From NCBI RefSeq assembly GCF_003533305.1, contig NZ_DOEH01000001.1, positions 36,491 through 100,490 on the forward strand: DNA of 64,000 nucleotides, in the 5' to 3' direction. Each line of letters begins with the position of its first letter. Position 1 is the first letter of the stretch. A program made the position numbers and the translations under genes. The notes under the pieces are model-generated. The model had not been told where the DNA came from. It saw only the letters and a list, made by a program, of their open reading frames with translations, and made no database searches. The stretch comes from Providencia sp. (GTDB lineage: Bacteria; Pseudomonadota; Gammaproteobacteria; Enterobacterales; Enterobacteriaceae). Of this stretch, positions 21,065 to 31,203 are shown in pieces.

Positions 21065-23008
21065 TTATTCTCTGGCCAGGGCATCAATCGGATTCAATCT
21101 TGCCGCACTACGTGCAGGTAAAAATCCAAAAATAATACCAATAGCAGTAGAACACAGAAAAGCGCTTAATAAGGCAATTGGGTCAAAAGAGAATGTCCAG
21201 CCAGGTAAAGCCATCTGCGCGAGCAAGCTAATACCATAAGACAAACCGATCCCCATCAAACCCCCCATCAAGCAAACTAAAACAGCTTCAATTAAAAATT
21301 GCTGCATTACATCACTTGTTCGAGCACCTACCGCCATCCGTATACCAATTTCACGCGTTCTTTCTGTGACCGATACGAGCATGATATTCATCACACCAAT
21401 ACCACCGACTACCAGCGAAATAACGGCAACTAAGGTAAGAAATAGCTGCATTGTTTGCGTGGTTTTTTCTGCAGTTTTTACAAAGGTATCAAGATTATAA
21501 GTAAAAATATCTTTCTTACCATGGCGTAATGTTAACAACCGTGTCAGTTGCTGCTCAACCATTTGCGCATCAAAACCATCTTTCACTCGCACCACAATGC
21601 TATCGTAATAAGGGCGATTTAAAATTTTACTATTCACAGTGGTATCGGGTAACCAAATAGATAATGTTTTATTTGAGCCAAAAACTGATTTTTGCTCTTC
21701 CAATACCCCGATAACGGTTGCTGGCATATTACCAATTAATAACGTTTCCCCAATAACACGTTCTTGTTTAGGAAAAAATCGACGCTTAGTATTCGCATCA
21801 ATAACCACAACTTGGGCCCGTCTATCAACCATATCCTGCGTAAAATTCATACCTTCAGTAAACTTAGCGGCATGAACACTAAAATAGTCTCGACCAATAC
21901 CTGAAAGCTGAGCAGAAGCGTCTAAATTACCTTTTCGTAGTCTTGTTGAGCTATCTAACGTACCAGAAACCGCATGAACATAGGGCTGTTGAGCAATCGC
22001 CGTAATATCCGACGCTTTAAGTGATTGCCGATTTTGTGCATCATCACTGCCAAAATCGGTACCGGGATAAATAGAGATAGTATTAGTACCAATAGATTTT
22101 ATATCATTAAGTACCATACCTTGGGCCGCATCACCAATCACCATAATAGAGACCACTGAAGCAATACCAATAATAATCCCTAACATCGTTAACAAAGTGC
22201 GCATTTTATTGACTACCATTGCGCGCCATGCCATCAAAAGCGCTTCGTTAAAGCGCCCAAAAACTTGCCCAAAAGTGAGCTTTCTTACCGGTGGTTTTGG
22301 CAACGGCTCAATCGCATGAGTCGATGCCATCCCTGAATCACTAATAATTTCACCATCTTTTATCTCCACAATCCGCTCGGCTTGTTGTGCCACTTTAGGA
22401 TCATGGGTAACGATAATAACAGTATGTCCCTGAGCGCAGAGGTCTTTTAGGATTTTCATCACCTCTTCACCCGAGTGGCTATCTAACGCGCCCGTTGGTT
22501 CATCTGCCAATATCACTTGCCCACCGTTCATTAAGGCTCTGGCAATACTCACGCGTTGCTGTTGCCCGCCTGAAAGTTGGCTAGGTCGATAATGAATACG
22601 CTCCTCAAGCCCTAAGCGTGCTAATAATTGTTCTGCACGCTCACGCCGTTGCGCTTTTCCCGCACCTGCATAAACCGCGGGAATTTCAACATTCTGTTCG
22701 GCAGTTAGGTGGCTAAGCAAATGATAACGTTGGAAAATAAACCCAAAATATTCTCGACGAAGCTCTGCAAGGCTATCATTGTCTAAAACTGCCGTATTTT
22801 GTTCGGCAACATAGTACTCACCCGAAGAGGGTTTATCTAAACAACCAATAATATTCATTAAGGTTGATTTGCCCGAGCCGGATGCACCAATGATTGCAAC
22901 CATTTCGCCCGCACTAATTTTTAGAGAAACATCTTTAAGTACGGTGACTTCGCTATCGCCTGCGGGATAACGGCGGGTAATAGCGTTTAGCTCAAGTAAT
23001 GCCGACAT
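21065..23008 (-). CDS. macB: MacB tripartite efflux ABC permease/ATPase
   Basis: 647 residues. The N-terminal ATPase domain (about 1-230) has Walker A GASGSGKST near 40, signature [15 protein letters not shown] and Walker B VILADEPTGALDSHSG. It is followed by a membrane helix near 275, a large periplasmic MacB core domain (about 290-520) and three C-terminal FtsX-type helices ending in LPARSAARLNPIDALARE. With MacA and TolC it expels macrolides and other substrates such as enterotoxin or heme precursors in relatives. It starts three bases after the macA stop, forming one operon. Confidence 0.97.
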   Translation of the reverse strand: MSALLELNAITRRYPAGDSEVTVLKDVSLKISAGEMVAIIGASGSGKSTLMNIIGCLDKPSSGEYYVAEQNTAVLDNDSLAELRREYFGFIFQRYHLLSHLTAEQNVEIPAVYAGAGKAQRRERAEQLLARLGLEERIHYRPSQLSGGQQQRVSIARALMNGGQVILADEPTGALDSHSGEEVMKILKDLCAQGHTVIIVTHDPKVAQQAERIVEIKDGEIISDSGMASTHAIEPLPKPPVRKLTFGQVFGRFNEALLMAWRAMVVNKMRTLLTMLGIIIGIASVVSIMVIGDAAQGMVLNDIKSIGTNTISIYPGTDFGSDDAQNRQSLKASDITAIAQQPYVHAVSGTLDSSTRLRKGNLDASAQLSGIGRDYFSVHAAKFTEGMNFTQDMVDRRAQVVVIDANTKRRFFPKQERVIGETLLIGNMPATVIGVLEEQKSVFGSNKTLSIWLPDTTVNSKILNRPYYDSIVVRVKDGFDAQMVEQQLTRLLTLRHGKKDIFTYNLDTFVKTAEKTTQTMQLFLTLVAVISLVVGGIGVMNIMLVSVTERTREIGIRMAVGARTSDVMQQFLIEAVLVCLMGGLMGIGLSYGISLLAQMALPGWTFSFDPIALLSAFLCSTAIGIIFGFLPARSAARLNPIDALARE

Positions 23009-23010
23009 AA

Positions 23011-24117
23011 TTAATTCTCCGCACCACTACGCCCAACAACCACTTTTTCACCTTCGGTTAGCCCTTTGACCACTTCGACATACACATTATTACGATTGCC
23101 AATTTCTACCTGCTTTTTCTCAGTTTTATCACCATTAAGCACTTCGACTTCATAAAGTTGCGCTGAAATCTCGTCACCTAACGCTGAAAGAGGCAACAAA
23201 AGAACGTTTTTATGTGAGTCCAGCTCAATAGTAACTTGGGCAGTCATTTGTAATTTTAATAAGTGCTGAGGATTCGGTACTTCGAAACGGGCATAGTAAA
23301 AAATTGCATCGTTAATTTTTTCAGGAGTTGGAAGAATATCTTTCAATTCGCCAGTAAATTTTTTATCCGGCGCACCGAGTACCGTAAAAGATGCGGGTTG
23401 CCCAGGCTCTAAATAAATCACATCGGCTTCAGAAACTTCCGCTTTCACTAACATCGTATTGAGATCAGCGAGTGTTAAAATCGTTGGTGCTTCTTGCGCT
23501 GCAATAACGGTTTGCCCTTGTAAGGTTTTAATAAAAGTGACAATACCATCCATTGGCGCCGTAATTTGGGTGTAATTTAGATTTGTTTTCGACGTATCTA
23601 ATGTGGCTTGATTACGTTTAATTTGCGCTTGATAAGTCGCTACTTGGGCTTTTTTAACTTCAACATCGGTTTTAGCTTTATCTAAATCTTGTTTGGAAAC
23701 CACCTGCAATTTAGCAAGGCTAAGTTGACGTTGGTAAGTCACTTGTGCCAGTTTTAATTCGGCTTGAACCAGTGCTAAATTAGCTTCTAATTCATGAATA
23801 GTTTCTTGCGCTTCAGTGACGTCGTTTTGCGCTTTTTTCGGATCGATTACCGCCAGCAAATCGCCTTTTTTAACCTGATCCCCTTCTTTAACGTATAGTG
23901 TTTGTAGCTGACCGCTGACTTGAGCCCCGACATCAACTTTACGCACGGCATCCAATTTGCCCGTTGCCAATACCTGTTTATCCAGATTACCTCGTGTTAC
24001 ATCAACAGTTTGAAAAACTTCTTTTTGATCATTGCTAAAAAAGAACCCCATTGCTCCGAGTACAATCAAAATAACCAATATATAAATTGGCCATTTTTTC
24101 CTTGCTTTCACCTTCAT
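23011..24117 (-). CDS. macA: MacA periplasmic adaptor of the MacAB-TolC pump
   Basis: 368 residues: one N-terminal membrane anchor (about 10-28), a split lipoyl domain (VGAQVSGQLQTLYVKEGDQVKKGDLLAVIDP near 63-93), a long coiled-coil hairpin (about 95-175) and C-terminal beta-barrel/membrane-proximal domains. It bridges MacB to TolC and stimulates the MacB ATPase. The gene leads the macAB operon; upstream lies a terminator for ybjD and a palindromic repeat. Confidence 0.96.
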   Translation of the reverse strand: MKVKARKKWPIYILVILIVLGAMGFFFSNDQKEVFQTVDVTRGNLDKQVLATGKLDAVRKVDVGAQVSGQLQTLYVKEGDQVKKGDLLAVIDPKKAQNDVTEAQETIHELEANLALVQAELKLAQVTYQRQLSLAKLQVVSKQDLDKAKTDVEVKKAQVATYQAQIKRNQATLDTSKTNLNYTQITAPMDGIVTFIKTLQGQTVIAAQEAPTILTLADLNTMLVKAEVSEADVIYLEPGQPASFTVLGAPDKKFTGELKDILPTPEKINDAIFYYARFEVPNPQHLLKLQMTAQVTIELDSHKNVLLLPLSALGDEISAQLYEVEVLNGDKTEKKQVEIGNRNNVYVEVVKGLTEGEKVVVGRSGAEN

Positions 24118-24140
24118 TAAAAAATTATTCCTATAACAAA

Positions 24141-24163
24141 AAGAGAGCGCGGCGCCCTCTCTT
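24141..24163 (-). terminator. Terminator upstream of macA (for ybjD)
   Basis: AAGAGAG (24141-24147) pairs with CTCTCTT (24157-24163) around a GC-rich centre; the leftward strand continues TTTTTG. It would end transcripts arriving from ybjD and insulate macAB. Confidence 0.65.
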
Positions 24164-24294
24164 AAAAAAACGATGATATATCAGACAGTTTATCGATTAG
24201 TTAAACGTACTATTGATTAATAATTAGTCTTTATCTGAAAAGTTATAATTATCAATTGCTTTTAGTTCAATACGCCATGCTATTTAAAATAGTC

Positions 24295-24420
24295 ATACTC
24301 AAAATAATTCAAGTCACATGTAAGCGACAAGCGAAGCTATCCCGATGAGCATACACAAGTATGTGATTCGGGTAGCTGAACGCACGTCAACAACCATGTG
24401 GCTTGAAGTATGAAGAGTAT
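24295..24420. repeat. ~126-bp imperfect palindromic intergenic repeat
   Basis: Ends are inverted (ATACTC at 24295, GAGTAT at 24415), and inner arms also pair (AATTCAAGTCACATG with CATGTGGCTTGAAGTAT; GCTATCCCGATGAGCATACA with TGTGATTCGGGTAGC), folding to a long hairpin. Similar ~130-bp elements with ends like CTTCAAGT...ACTTGAATTATTTTGAGTAT occur in intergenic regions of many Enterobacterales. It lies between ybjD and macA. This is a MITE/REP-like mobile repeat by form; the family name is not assigned. Confidence 0.8.
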
Positions 24421-24434
24421 ATGAAGAGCATAAG

Positions 24435-26105
24435 CTAATAAGCTTTACCCCGTGCCAACCAAGCCACCCTAGAAAACATACTTTTTAGCTGTAATGGAAT
24501 CGAATCTGGTCCCAATTCTGCTGAGCGATTTACTGTTGCTAATGCCATATCTGGTTTTGATGTGCGAGATATCGCTTTGATAATCACACGCCGAGGTGAG
24601 ACTTTGGCATTTTCAGGGATTTCAGCTATCTCATGATAAAGGCTTTTAAACCCTTCACGATATAGGAAATGTTCCATATCGGGTGCCTGTAGCATCGTCA
24701 GTCGGTCTCTGTCGGGATCATTCATTTGACTTGCATAGTGCATCGCTGTTGCTGCATATTTTCGACCTGCTTCATCACCGTCCGTGAGTACATGCCACTC
24801 AATTCCCATTTTATTTGCAAATTTTAATAATGGCTTCAAACCACTTTGTGCAAAAGCAATCACTTTGATACCTTCTGTTTCAAAATAGTAGTTACATTGC
24901 CTTGCAAATTCACTCATCAACCAAATTTCGGTTTCACCTTCAACTAATAACCAACAACGGGCAAAAAGTGATGATGGACGATTGAAACGAACGTGAAATG
25001 ATATTTTACGCAGATCTTCCGGACTCAAATCGTTTTCACTTAAACGATAAGCCGAGACTTTATTGGAATTACGTACCAGACGACAAAGATTCTCAACGGG
25101 AACTTGAGATAAAAGCTCACCTGAATTGGTTGTTGTTATTCTTTGTAGTGAAAACAGATTTAATAAGCCCCAAGCAATTGACAGCATAATCGGGTGTAAT
25201 CGTGTTTCCGGATCTTCGATAATAATTAAAGGACGCGCGTACTTATCGAGTACGATATTTCCTTTTGCCTGTAATAACGAAGAAAACATCCCGAGTATTA
25301 TCAATCGAATATTACGTTGGTTTGGTTTAGCAACGAGGCGGTTAATATTATCTAGCGCTTTCCAACCGCGCTTACGAGGTTCAATATTAATAAGTGTGTT
25401 ATCAGGTTTAAACATGTGGGTGCTTTGACCTGAAAAATAATGACTCAGTAATTGTTGCATCGCATCAATACCATCACTGAGATCTTCATCACTCAAACGC
25501 TCAGGGTTATCCACCAGTGCGTGGGTTAACTCTTTTATTTGGTTGTTAACCACATCGCGTACTTCTTTTTGCCCTGTAACAATCGTTTCTGGATTCAAAC
25601 TAGGTAAAAAACGTGCATCTCGTAAGCGGATCACCGGATATAAACGCACAATCTCTTTAATGTATTTGCCAACATTATCTAATGATAATTTATTGCCACC
25701 TGAATTTAGAAAACTACGCTCAATCGTGACGCTATTGTCATCTTTTAATTCAGCGCTAACACGGAAAAATATATGTTTTAAACCATCGCTATTATCAACC
25801 CAAACAGATGATAAATTTTTAAATCTAAAGGATTGGTGACGGCCTTGGTGTCTTTCACAAAATTTGAGTACAATTTGGAATGAGCGAAAACGCGTATCGT
25901 TTTCATCATTGCCCGTAGGTTGATGAAAATCATGTTGATTAAATTGATAATCTTTATGTTCAGGGGAAAGCAGAATATCAAGTGCATCAAGCAAACTTGA
26001 TTTACCCCACGAGTTTTCACCAATAAGCACAGTATTGTTATTCAATACTAAAGAGAGTCGATTAATCCCTCTAAATCCATATATCTCTACTCGCTCCAGA
26101 TACAT
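24435..26105 (-). CDS. ybjD: OLD-family ATP-dependent nuclease YbjD
   Basis: 556 residues. The N-terminal SMC/RecF-like ATPase has Walker A GENSWGKSS near 28-36 and a LIIIEDPETRLHP Walker B segment near 295. A C-terminal TOPRIM domain is shown by LLVEGETEIWLMSEFA near 390 and LTDGDEAGRKYA near 435. This is the overcoming-lysogeny-defect (OLD) architecture, an ATPase-nuclease class with some members in phage defence. It lies between macAB and lysO exactly as ybjD does in E. coli, so it is treated as core. Biological role is not well defined. Confidence 0.93.
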   Translation of the reverse strand: MYLERVEIYGFRGINRLSLVLNNNTVLIGENSWGKSSLLDALDILLSPEHKDYQFNQHDFHQPTGNDENDTRFRSFQIVLKFCERHQGRHQSFRFKNLSSVWVDNSDGLKHIFFRVSAELKDDNSVTIERSFLNSGGNKLSLDNVGKYIKEIVRLYPVIRLRDARFLPSLNPETIVTGQKEVRDVVNNQIKELTHALVDNPERLSDEDLSDGIDAMQQLLSHYFSGQSTHMFKPDNTLINIEPRKRGWKALDNINRLVAKPNQRNIRLIILGMFSSLLQAKGNIVLDKYARPLIIIEDPETRLHPIMLSIAWGLLNLFSLQRITTTNSGELLSQVPVENLCRLVRNSNKVSAYRLSENDLSPEDLRKISFHVRFNRPSSLFARCWLLVEGETEIWLMSEFARQCNYYFETEGIKVIAFAQSGLKPLLKFANKMGIEWHVLTDGDEAGRKYAATAMHYASQMNDPDRDRLTMLQAPDMEHFLYREGFKSLYHEIAEIPENAKVSPRRVIIKAISRTSKPDMALATVNRSAELGPDSIPLQLKSMFSRVAWLARGKAY

Positions 26106-26427
26106 ATCCCTCTCCTTGCTATTTTAGTCTTCAATACAGCGTACTCATTAACCTTATCTATTACTATAAGCACACACACAAAATAAAAAATCTTCACAAC
26201 ACTATAGCGAACTAAGTTGAGCATATTTTTGTAGTGTTATAAAATGGTTAAACTTTATTTTTTAGTGTTTTTGTCCTATTTTATGTTAGCAAGCGGATAA
26301 AAAAACGTTTATAACAAAAAAATGCTTTAGCACCATACGTTAAATTATATCCGTCATTAAAGACTTGTGATCAATAGCATTGAAGCCACAACCCCTTGTT
26401 AATAGGATAGATTATAAGGACGCAACC
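26106..26427. promoter_or_regulatory. Divergent ybjD / lysO region
   Basis: 322 AT-rich bases between divergent genes, holding both promoters. No gene, RNA or clear operator was recognised. The lysO ribosome binding site AAGGA lies at about 26416-26420. Confidence 0.45.
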
Positions 26428-27327
26428 ATGTACTCAGGATTACTCATTATTCTTCTACCGTTAACACTCGGTTACTTTATTTCTATTAAAAATAAAAAAA
26501 TACTTCATGTTGTTCATCGTTCTCTTAACTCGATGGTGTATGTAATTTTATTTTTAATGGGAATTACCCTCGCGTTACTTGAAAACTTAAGCGTTCATCT
26601 GATATCTATCTTACTTTATGCCATTACATTTTTTGGCTGTATTTTTTCACTTAATCTTATTGCTTTGTTGATACTAGATAAACTCGACCCATGGAAAATA
26701 CCGCAACACAAACAAGAAAAACCACCATCTCGTCTCAAGATGGTACTGGAATCCTTACAATTATGTGTTGTGTTACTGGTTGGTTTTTTAGTCGGTTTAA
26801 CTGGTTTTAAATTTCTACATTACGCCGATAAAGGGAGCCAAATAGCCCTTATGCTCCTATTGTTACTTGTGGGTATTCAATTGCGTAATAGTGGTATGAG
26901 TATTAAACAAATTTTAATCAATCGTCGTGGCACAACTATCGCTCTCGTGATGGGTGTCAGCGCACTTGCTGGTGGTGTCATTGCAGCATTAATACTGGGA
27001 ATTCCGATTAAAATGGGGCTCGCACTAGCTTCTGGTTTTGGTTGGTATTCATTAACGGGCATTGTACTGACGGATGCATACGGCCCAGTAATGGGAAGTG
27101 CGGCATTTTTTAATGACCTTGCTCGAGAACTCGCTGCAATTATGCTTATTCCACTGATTATTAACCGTTATCGGTCCACTGCCCTTGGTATTTGTGGGTC
27201 AACTTCGATGGATTTCACTCTGCCTGTATTACAGCGCAGTGGCGGTGTTTCAATCGTGCCTGCCGCTATCGTTCATGGCTTCGTTCTCAGTCTTATTACG
27301 CCAATTCTTATGGCATTCTTTACATAA
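26428..27327 (+). CDS. lysO: Lysine exporter LysO
   Basis: 299 residues, exactly the E. coli LysO (YbjE) length from this start (MYSGLLIILLPLTLGY). About eight hydrophobic segments; conserved DUF340/LysO signatures GLALASGFGWYSLTGIVLTD near 210-229 and SAAFFNDLARELAAIMLIPL near 236-255, including acidic residues that bind lysine/H+. It exports lysine across the inner membrane. An in-frame ATG at 26380 exists, but AAGGA nine bases before 26428 and the E. coli N-terminus support the shorter form. Confidence 0.96.
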   Translation: MYSGLLIILLPLTLGYFISIKNKKILHVVHRSLNSMVYVILFLMGITLALLENLSVHLISILLYAITFFGCIFSLNLIALLILDKLDPWKIPQHKQEKPPSRLKMVLESLQLCVVLLVGFLVGLTGFKFLHYADKGSQIALMLLLLLVGIQLRNSGMSIKQILINRRGTTIALVMGVSALAGGVIAALILGIPIKMGLALASGFGWYSLTGIVLTDAYGPVMGSAAFFNDLARELAAIMLIPLIINRYRSTALGICGSTSMDFTLPVLQRSGGVSIVPAAIVHGFVLSLITPILMAFFT

Positions 27328-27378
27328 GTAGAATTTCAGTCACAATAGCCGTTAATTTATATGAAACAGGAAATTAAC

Positions 27379-28860
27379 ATGGTTAACCAACAACGTGTTT
27401 TAGTGTTAGGCGCTAGCGGCTATATTGGGCAAAACCTTATCCCTAAATTGATTAATGAAGGGCATGAAGTGACTGCGGCTGCTAGGCGCATTGACTGGAT
27501 GCTATCTCAAGGATGGCAAGATGCGCGTTGTGTCTATGTTGATTTACATGATCCTGAAACCCTTAAAGATGTGATGAATGAAATAGACATAGTCTACTTT
27601 CTTGTTCATAGCATGGCAGACCAAGCAAACCTGATTGAACGTGAACGCACCGCGGCACGTAATGTTCAGCAAGCACTCGATAGCTCAAATGTTAAGCAGG
27701 TTATTTACCTCAGTGCATTGCAACATGGACACAGCTATTCTCCTCATCTTATTGCCAGAAAACTGACTGGTGATATCCTAAGAGAAAGCAAAGTTCCAGT
27801 AACCGAAATTCGTACCTCTATTATTGTTGGCTCCGGCTCAGCGGCTTTCGAAATTATGCGGGATATGGTGTACAACCTAGCCATTTTGACACCACCACGC
27901 TGGGTGCGTTCCAAGTCATCCCCTATCGCACTCGAAAACATTCTTCATTACTTAACTCAAATCGCTAAAATTGAGCCAACAGACAACAAAATTTATGACG
28001 CAGCTGGTCCTGAGTACATTAGCTATCAAGAGCTCTTTAAACGTTTTATCAAGGTCAGTGGTAAACGCCGTTTGTTGATCCCGCTTCCTATCCCTGTCAG
28101 CATGATCTCAGTGCATTTCATTAGCCTGATTACGTCGGTACCTCCTTCTATTGCGAAAGAACTTATTCAAGGACTACAGCACGATCTTCCCGCTGATGAC
28201 AAAGCCTTGCGTGAACTCATCCCACAAAATTTAGTTTCTTTTGATGATGCGGTGAGAACCACATTAGCCGAAGAAGCAGCCGCGATTGATAACGCAGATT
28301 GGGGTTACGATCCTGAAGTTAAAAAACGCTGGCGTCCGGGCTATGGTTTTTATCCAAAACAAGCCGGAGCAACACTCGGCACAACAGCAACACCTGAATC
28401 TTTATGGCATGTCATACAACAAATTGGTGGAAAAGAAGGTTATTTTTACGCTAATGGACTGTGGAAGACCCGTGCGATTATGGATGACATGATGCTGAAT
28501 AAAGTCAAATATGGCCGTCCTGACCGTGAAAACTTACAATTAGGTGATGAAGTTGATGGTTGGCGAGTGATCCACCTCGAGCCAAATAAGCAGTTAAGTC
28601 TCTTATTTGGTATGAAAGCCCCCGGATTAGGTCGTCTAACTTTTACAATTCATGATAGCGGAAGTCGACGCTCTATTGATGTCAGAGCATGGTGGCACCC
28701 TGCTGGATTCTGTGGCCTATTATATTGGTTTGCCATGATGCCAGCCCATTTATTTATTTTTAAAGGAATGGCTCAACGTATTAGTGAACTTGCCTACGAA
28801 CGGGACAAACAACTTGCAGCGCAGCAACAAATAGAGAATTTAACCGCAAAGCAAGACTAA
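27379..28860 (+). CDS. ybjT: NAD(P)-binding SDR-like protein YbjT with DUF2867 domain
   Basis: 493 residues. The N-terminus is a Rossmann fold (VLVLGASGYIGQNLIPKLI near 8-26, NmrA/SDR type; about 1-300). The C-terminal part (about 330-480) is the DUF2867 region, with a hydrophobic stretch WHPAGFCGLLYWFAMMPAHLF near 450. Its neighbours lysO and art match the E. coli ybjT area. Function is unknown; it may be membrane-associated. ATG 27379 follows CAGGA at seven bases; 27361 is the in-frame alternative. Confidence 0.88.
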   Translation: MVNQQRVLVLGASGYIGQNLIPKLINEGHEVTAAARRIDWMLSQGWQDARCVYVDLHDPETLKDVMNEIDIVYFLVHSMADQANLIERERTAARNVQQALDSSNVKQVIYLSALQHGHSYSPHLIARKLTGDILRESKVPVTEIRTSIIVGSGSAAFEIMRDMVYNLAILTPPRWVRSKSSPIALENILHYLTQIAKIEPTDNKIYDAAGPEYISYQELFKRFIKVSGKRRLLIPLPIPVSMISVHFISLITSVPPSIAKELIQGLQHDLPADDKALRELIPQNLVSFDDAVRTTLAEEAAAIDNADWGYDPEVKKRWRPGYGFYPKQAGATLGTTATPESLWHVIQQIGGKEGYFYANGLWKTRAIMDDMMLNKVKYGRPDRENLQLGDEVDGWRVIHLEPNKQLSLLFGMKAPGLGRLTFTIHDSGSRRSIDVRAWWHPAGFCGLLYWFAMMPAHLFIFKGMAQRISELAYERDKQLAAQQQIENLTAKQD

Positions 28861-28958
28861 TTTCAGCGTAAAAATTAAATTTTTATGCATAAAATATTGC
28901 ATAAATATGCTTACAGGATTAATATCTCAACTAGTTTAAAAGGATATTATTGGTAAGC

Positions 28959-29687
28959 ATGAGCATTCAATTAAAAAACATAAACTGTTTCTATGGTTCA
29001 CATCAGGCACTCTTTGATATTAATCTTGAGTGCTCAGCAGGTGAAACCATGGTATTACTCGGACCCAGTGGCGCTGGTAAAAGCTCCTTGCTGCGCGTAT
29101 TGAATTTATTAGAAATGCCACGTTCAGGTAACTTGAACATTGTGGGGCAACATTTCGACTTTACATCCGCGCCAGATGCAAAAGCTATCCGCGAACTACG
29201 TCAAAATGTCGGCATGGTTTTTCAGCAATACAACCTGTGGCCGCACCTAAGCGTAATGGATAACCTAATTGAAGCGCCATGTCGTGTATTGAAACTATCC
29301 AAACAAGAAGCACAAGCTAAAGCAAATAAATTGCTAGAGCGCCTACGTTTGACCCAATTTTCTGAGCGATTCCCACTTCATTTATCGGGCGGTCAACAAC
29401 AACGTGTTGCGATTGCTAGAGCCTTGATGATGGAACCTCAAGTATTATTGTTTGATGAACCAACTGCGGCGCTTGACCCAGAAATTACAGCGCAAGTTGT
29501 TGATATTATACGTGAATTATCTGCAACAGGTATTACACAGGTTATCGTCACTCATGAAGTGGAGATTGCCCGTAAAACCGCTAGCCGTGTGGTGTATATG
29601 GAAAACGGCCATATCGTTGAACAAGGGGATGCAAGCCATTTTACGGCGCCTCAAACTCAAGCATTTGCAAACTATCTGTCTCACTAA
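28959..29687 (+). CDS. artP: Arginine ABC transporter ATPase ArtP
   Basis: 242 residues, closely matching E. coli ArtP from MSIQL. Walker [10 protein letters not shown] near 36, signature [15 protein letters not shown] near 144 and Walker [15 protein letters not shown]. It powers arginine/ornithine import with ArtQ, ArtM and a periplasmic binding protein. An in-frame TTG at 28950 is actually closer to the AAGGA at 28940-28944, so the true start could be three codons earlier. First gene of artPIQM. Confidence 0.96.
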   Translation: MSIQLKNINCFYGSHQALFDINLECSAGETMVLLGPSGAGKSSLLRVLNLLEMPRSGNLNIVGQHFDFTSAPDAKAIRELRQNVGMVFQQYNLWPHLSVMDNLIEAPCRVLKLSKQEAQAKANKLLERLRLTQFSERFPLHLSGGQQQRVAIARALMMEPQVLLFDEPTAALDPEITAQVVDIIRELSATGITQVIVTHEVEIARKTASRVVYMENGHIVEQGDASHFTAPQTQAFANYLSH

Positions 29688-29705
29688 TAGATTTAGGATT
29701 AAGCG

Positions 29706-30449
29706 ATGAAAAAAATTATATTAGCTGCGCTGCTAGGCGCTGTAACCCTATCTGCAACTGCTGCGGAAAAAGAAACTATCCGCTTTGCAACTGAAGCAAC
29801 TTATGCACCTTTTGAAATGTTTAATGACAAAAATCAAATCGTTGGCTTTGATGTTGACCTTGCAAATGCCGTATGTGCAAAAATGAATGCCAACTGTACC
29901 TTCACACACCAAGCTTTTGATAGTTTGATCCCAAGCTTGAAATTCCGTCGTTTTGAAGCGTTAATGGCAGGTATCGATATTACACCAGAGCGTCAACAAC
30001 AAGTTGATTTTACTGATACTTACTACCCGAACTCTGCGGAATTTATTGCCGTAAAAGAAAAGATCTCAACCGTTGATCAGCTTAAAGATAAGAAAATTGG
30101 TGTACAAAATGGGACTACCCATCAAAAATACATCATGGAACAACACAAAGGCATGACAACCGTTCCTTATGATAACTACCAATCCGCAGTTTCTGACCTG
30201 CAAAATGGTCGTATTGATGCTGTATTTGGTGATACTGCTGTTGCTGATGAATGGCTTAAAACAAAAGGCAATGAAAACTTAGCGGCTGTGGGCGATAAAG
30301 TGACAGATCCACAATACTTTGGTATTGGCTTAGGTATTGCCGTCCGTAAGGGCAACAAAGAGCTACTAGACAAAATGAATAAGGCATTAGCAGAAGTGAA
30401 AGCTGATGGCACTTATGACGTTATTTATAAAAAATGGTTTGAGCAATAA
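29706..30449 (+). CDS. artI: Periplasmic arginine-binding protein ArtI
   Basis: 247 residues with a Sec signal peptide (MKKIILAALLGAVTLSATAA, cleaved near residue 20) and the family-3 solute-binding signature GFDVDLANAVCAKM. Sequence tracks E. coli ArtI/ArtJ (FDSLIPSLKFRR, GVQNGTTHQKYIM, GRIDAVFGDTAV). ArtI fits its place between artP and artQ. No separate artJ is found beside rlmC, where E. coli has it; a C58-like gene occupies that spot. Confidence 0.95.
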   Translation: MKKIILAALLGAVTLSATAAEKETIRFATEATYAPFEMFNDKNQIVGFDVDLANAVCAKMNANCTFTHQAFDSLIPSLKFRRFEALMAGIDITPERQQQVDFTDTYYPNSAEFIAVKEKISTVDQLKDKKIGVQNGTTHQKYIMEQHKGMTTVPYDNYQSAVSDLQNGRIDAVFGDTAVADEWLKTKGNENLAAVGDKVTDPQYFGIGLGIAVRKGNKELLDKMNKALAEVKADGTYDVIYKKWFEQ

Positions 30450-30462
30450 TCGATAATTATTA

Positions 30463-31203
30463 ATGAGCAACTTTCTATTTTTAACAAGCGCCGCCGGAAT
30501 AACCGTCGGCCTTGCTGTTTCTGCCTTGGTACTTGGATTAATCCTAGCTATGCTATTTACTGCATGGGAATCTGTACGATTTAAGCCTGTTGCATTTTTA
30601 GGCACTTGTACAGTCACATTGATCCGTGGTTTACCTGAATTATTAGTCGTGCTATTTGTGTATTTCGGTACCTTACAACTAATCAACCTATTAGGCGATG
30701 GCATCGCGATTAACCTCGGCTTTTGGCAAACAACTCTGCAAGTTGATCCCAGTATTTTCTTTGCTGATAGTGGTAACTTCGACTATACCCCATTTGCTTG
30801 TGGCGTTATTGCTCTAGCCTTGCTATATGCGTCATATGCTTCACAAACGCTAAGGGGGGCTTTAAAAGCAGTTCCTTATGGTCAATGGGAAGCGGGGCTT
30901 GCACTTGGTCTCAATAAACGCACCATATTTTTCCGCTTTATTATGCCGCAAATGTGGCGTCATGCCCTTCCGGGGCTTGGTAACCAATGGCTTGTATTGC
31001 TTAAAGATACCGCTTTAGTTTCACTGATTAGTGTTAACGATTTAATGTTACAAACCAAAACTATCGTTAATCGTACCAATGAACCTTTTACTTGGTATGC
31101 GATTGTTGGGCTTATTTATCTTGCAATTACTATTGTTAGCCAGTTAGTCCTAAAACGTATTGAACTGCGCACAACTCGTTTTGAGCGGAGTGAATCGAAA
31201 TGA
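30463..31203 (+). CDS. artQ: Arginine ABC transporter permease ArtQ
   Basis: 246 residues with about five membrane helices and the HisMQ-type EAA loop ([21 protein letters not shown] near 144-164) that contacts the ATPase. Starts 13 bases after artI and overlaps artM by four bases (ATGA), so translation is coupled. Pairs with ArtM to form the membrane channel for arginine. Confidence 0.96.
   Translation: MSNFLFLTSAAGITVGLAVSALVLGLILAMLFTAWESVRFKPVAFLGTCTVTLIRGLPELLVVLFVYFGTLQLINLLGDGIAINLGFWQTTLQVDPSIFFADSGNFDYTPFACGVIALALLYASYASQTLRGALKAVPYGQWEAGLALGLNKRTIFFRFIMPQMWRHALPGLGNQWLVLLKDTALVSLISVNDLMLQTKTIVNRTNEPFTWYAIVGLIYLAITIVSQLVLKRIELRTTRFERSESK

Noticed and set aside
24435..26105. Treating the OLD-family nuclease as part of a new phage-defence island
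   Set aside because: Its place between macAB and lysO matches core ybjD in E. coli, and no Gabija- or retron-type partner gene is adjacent.
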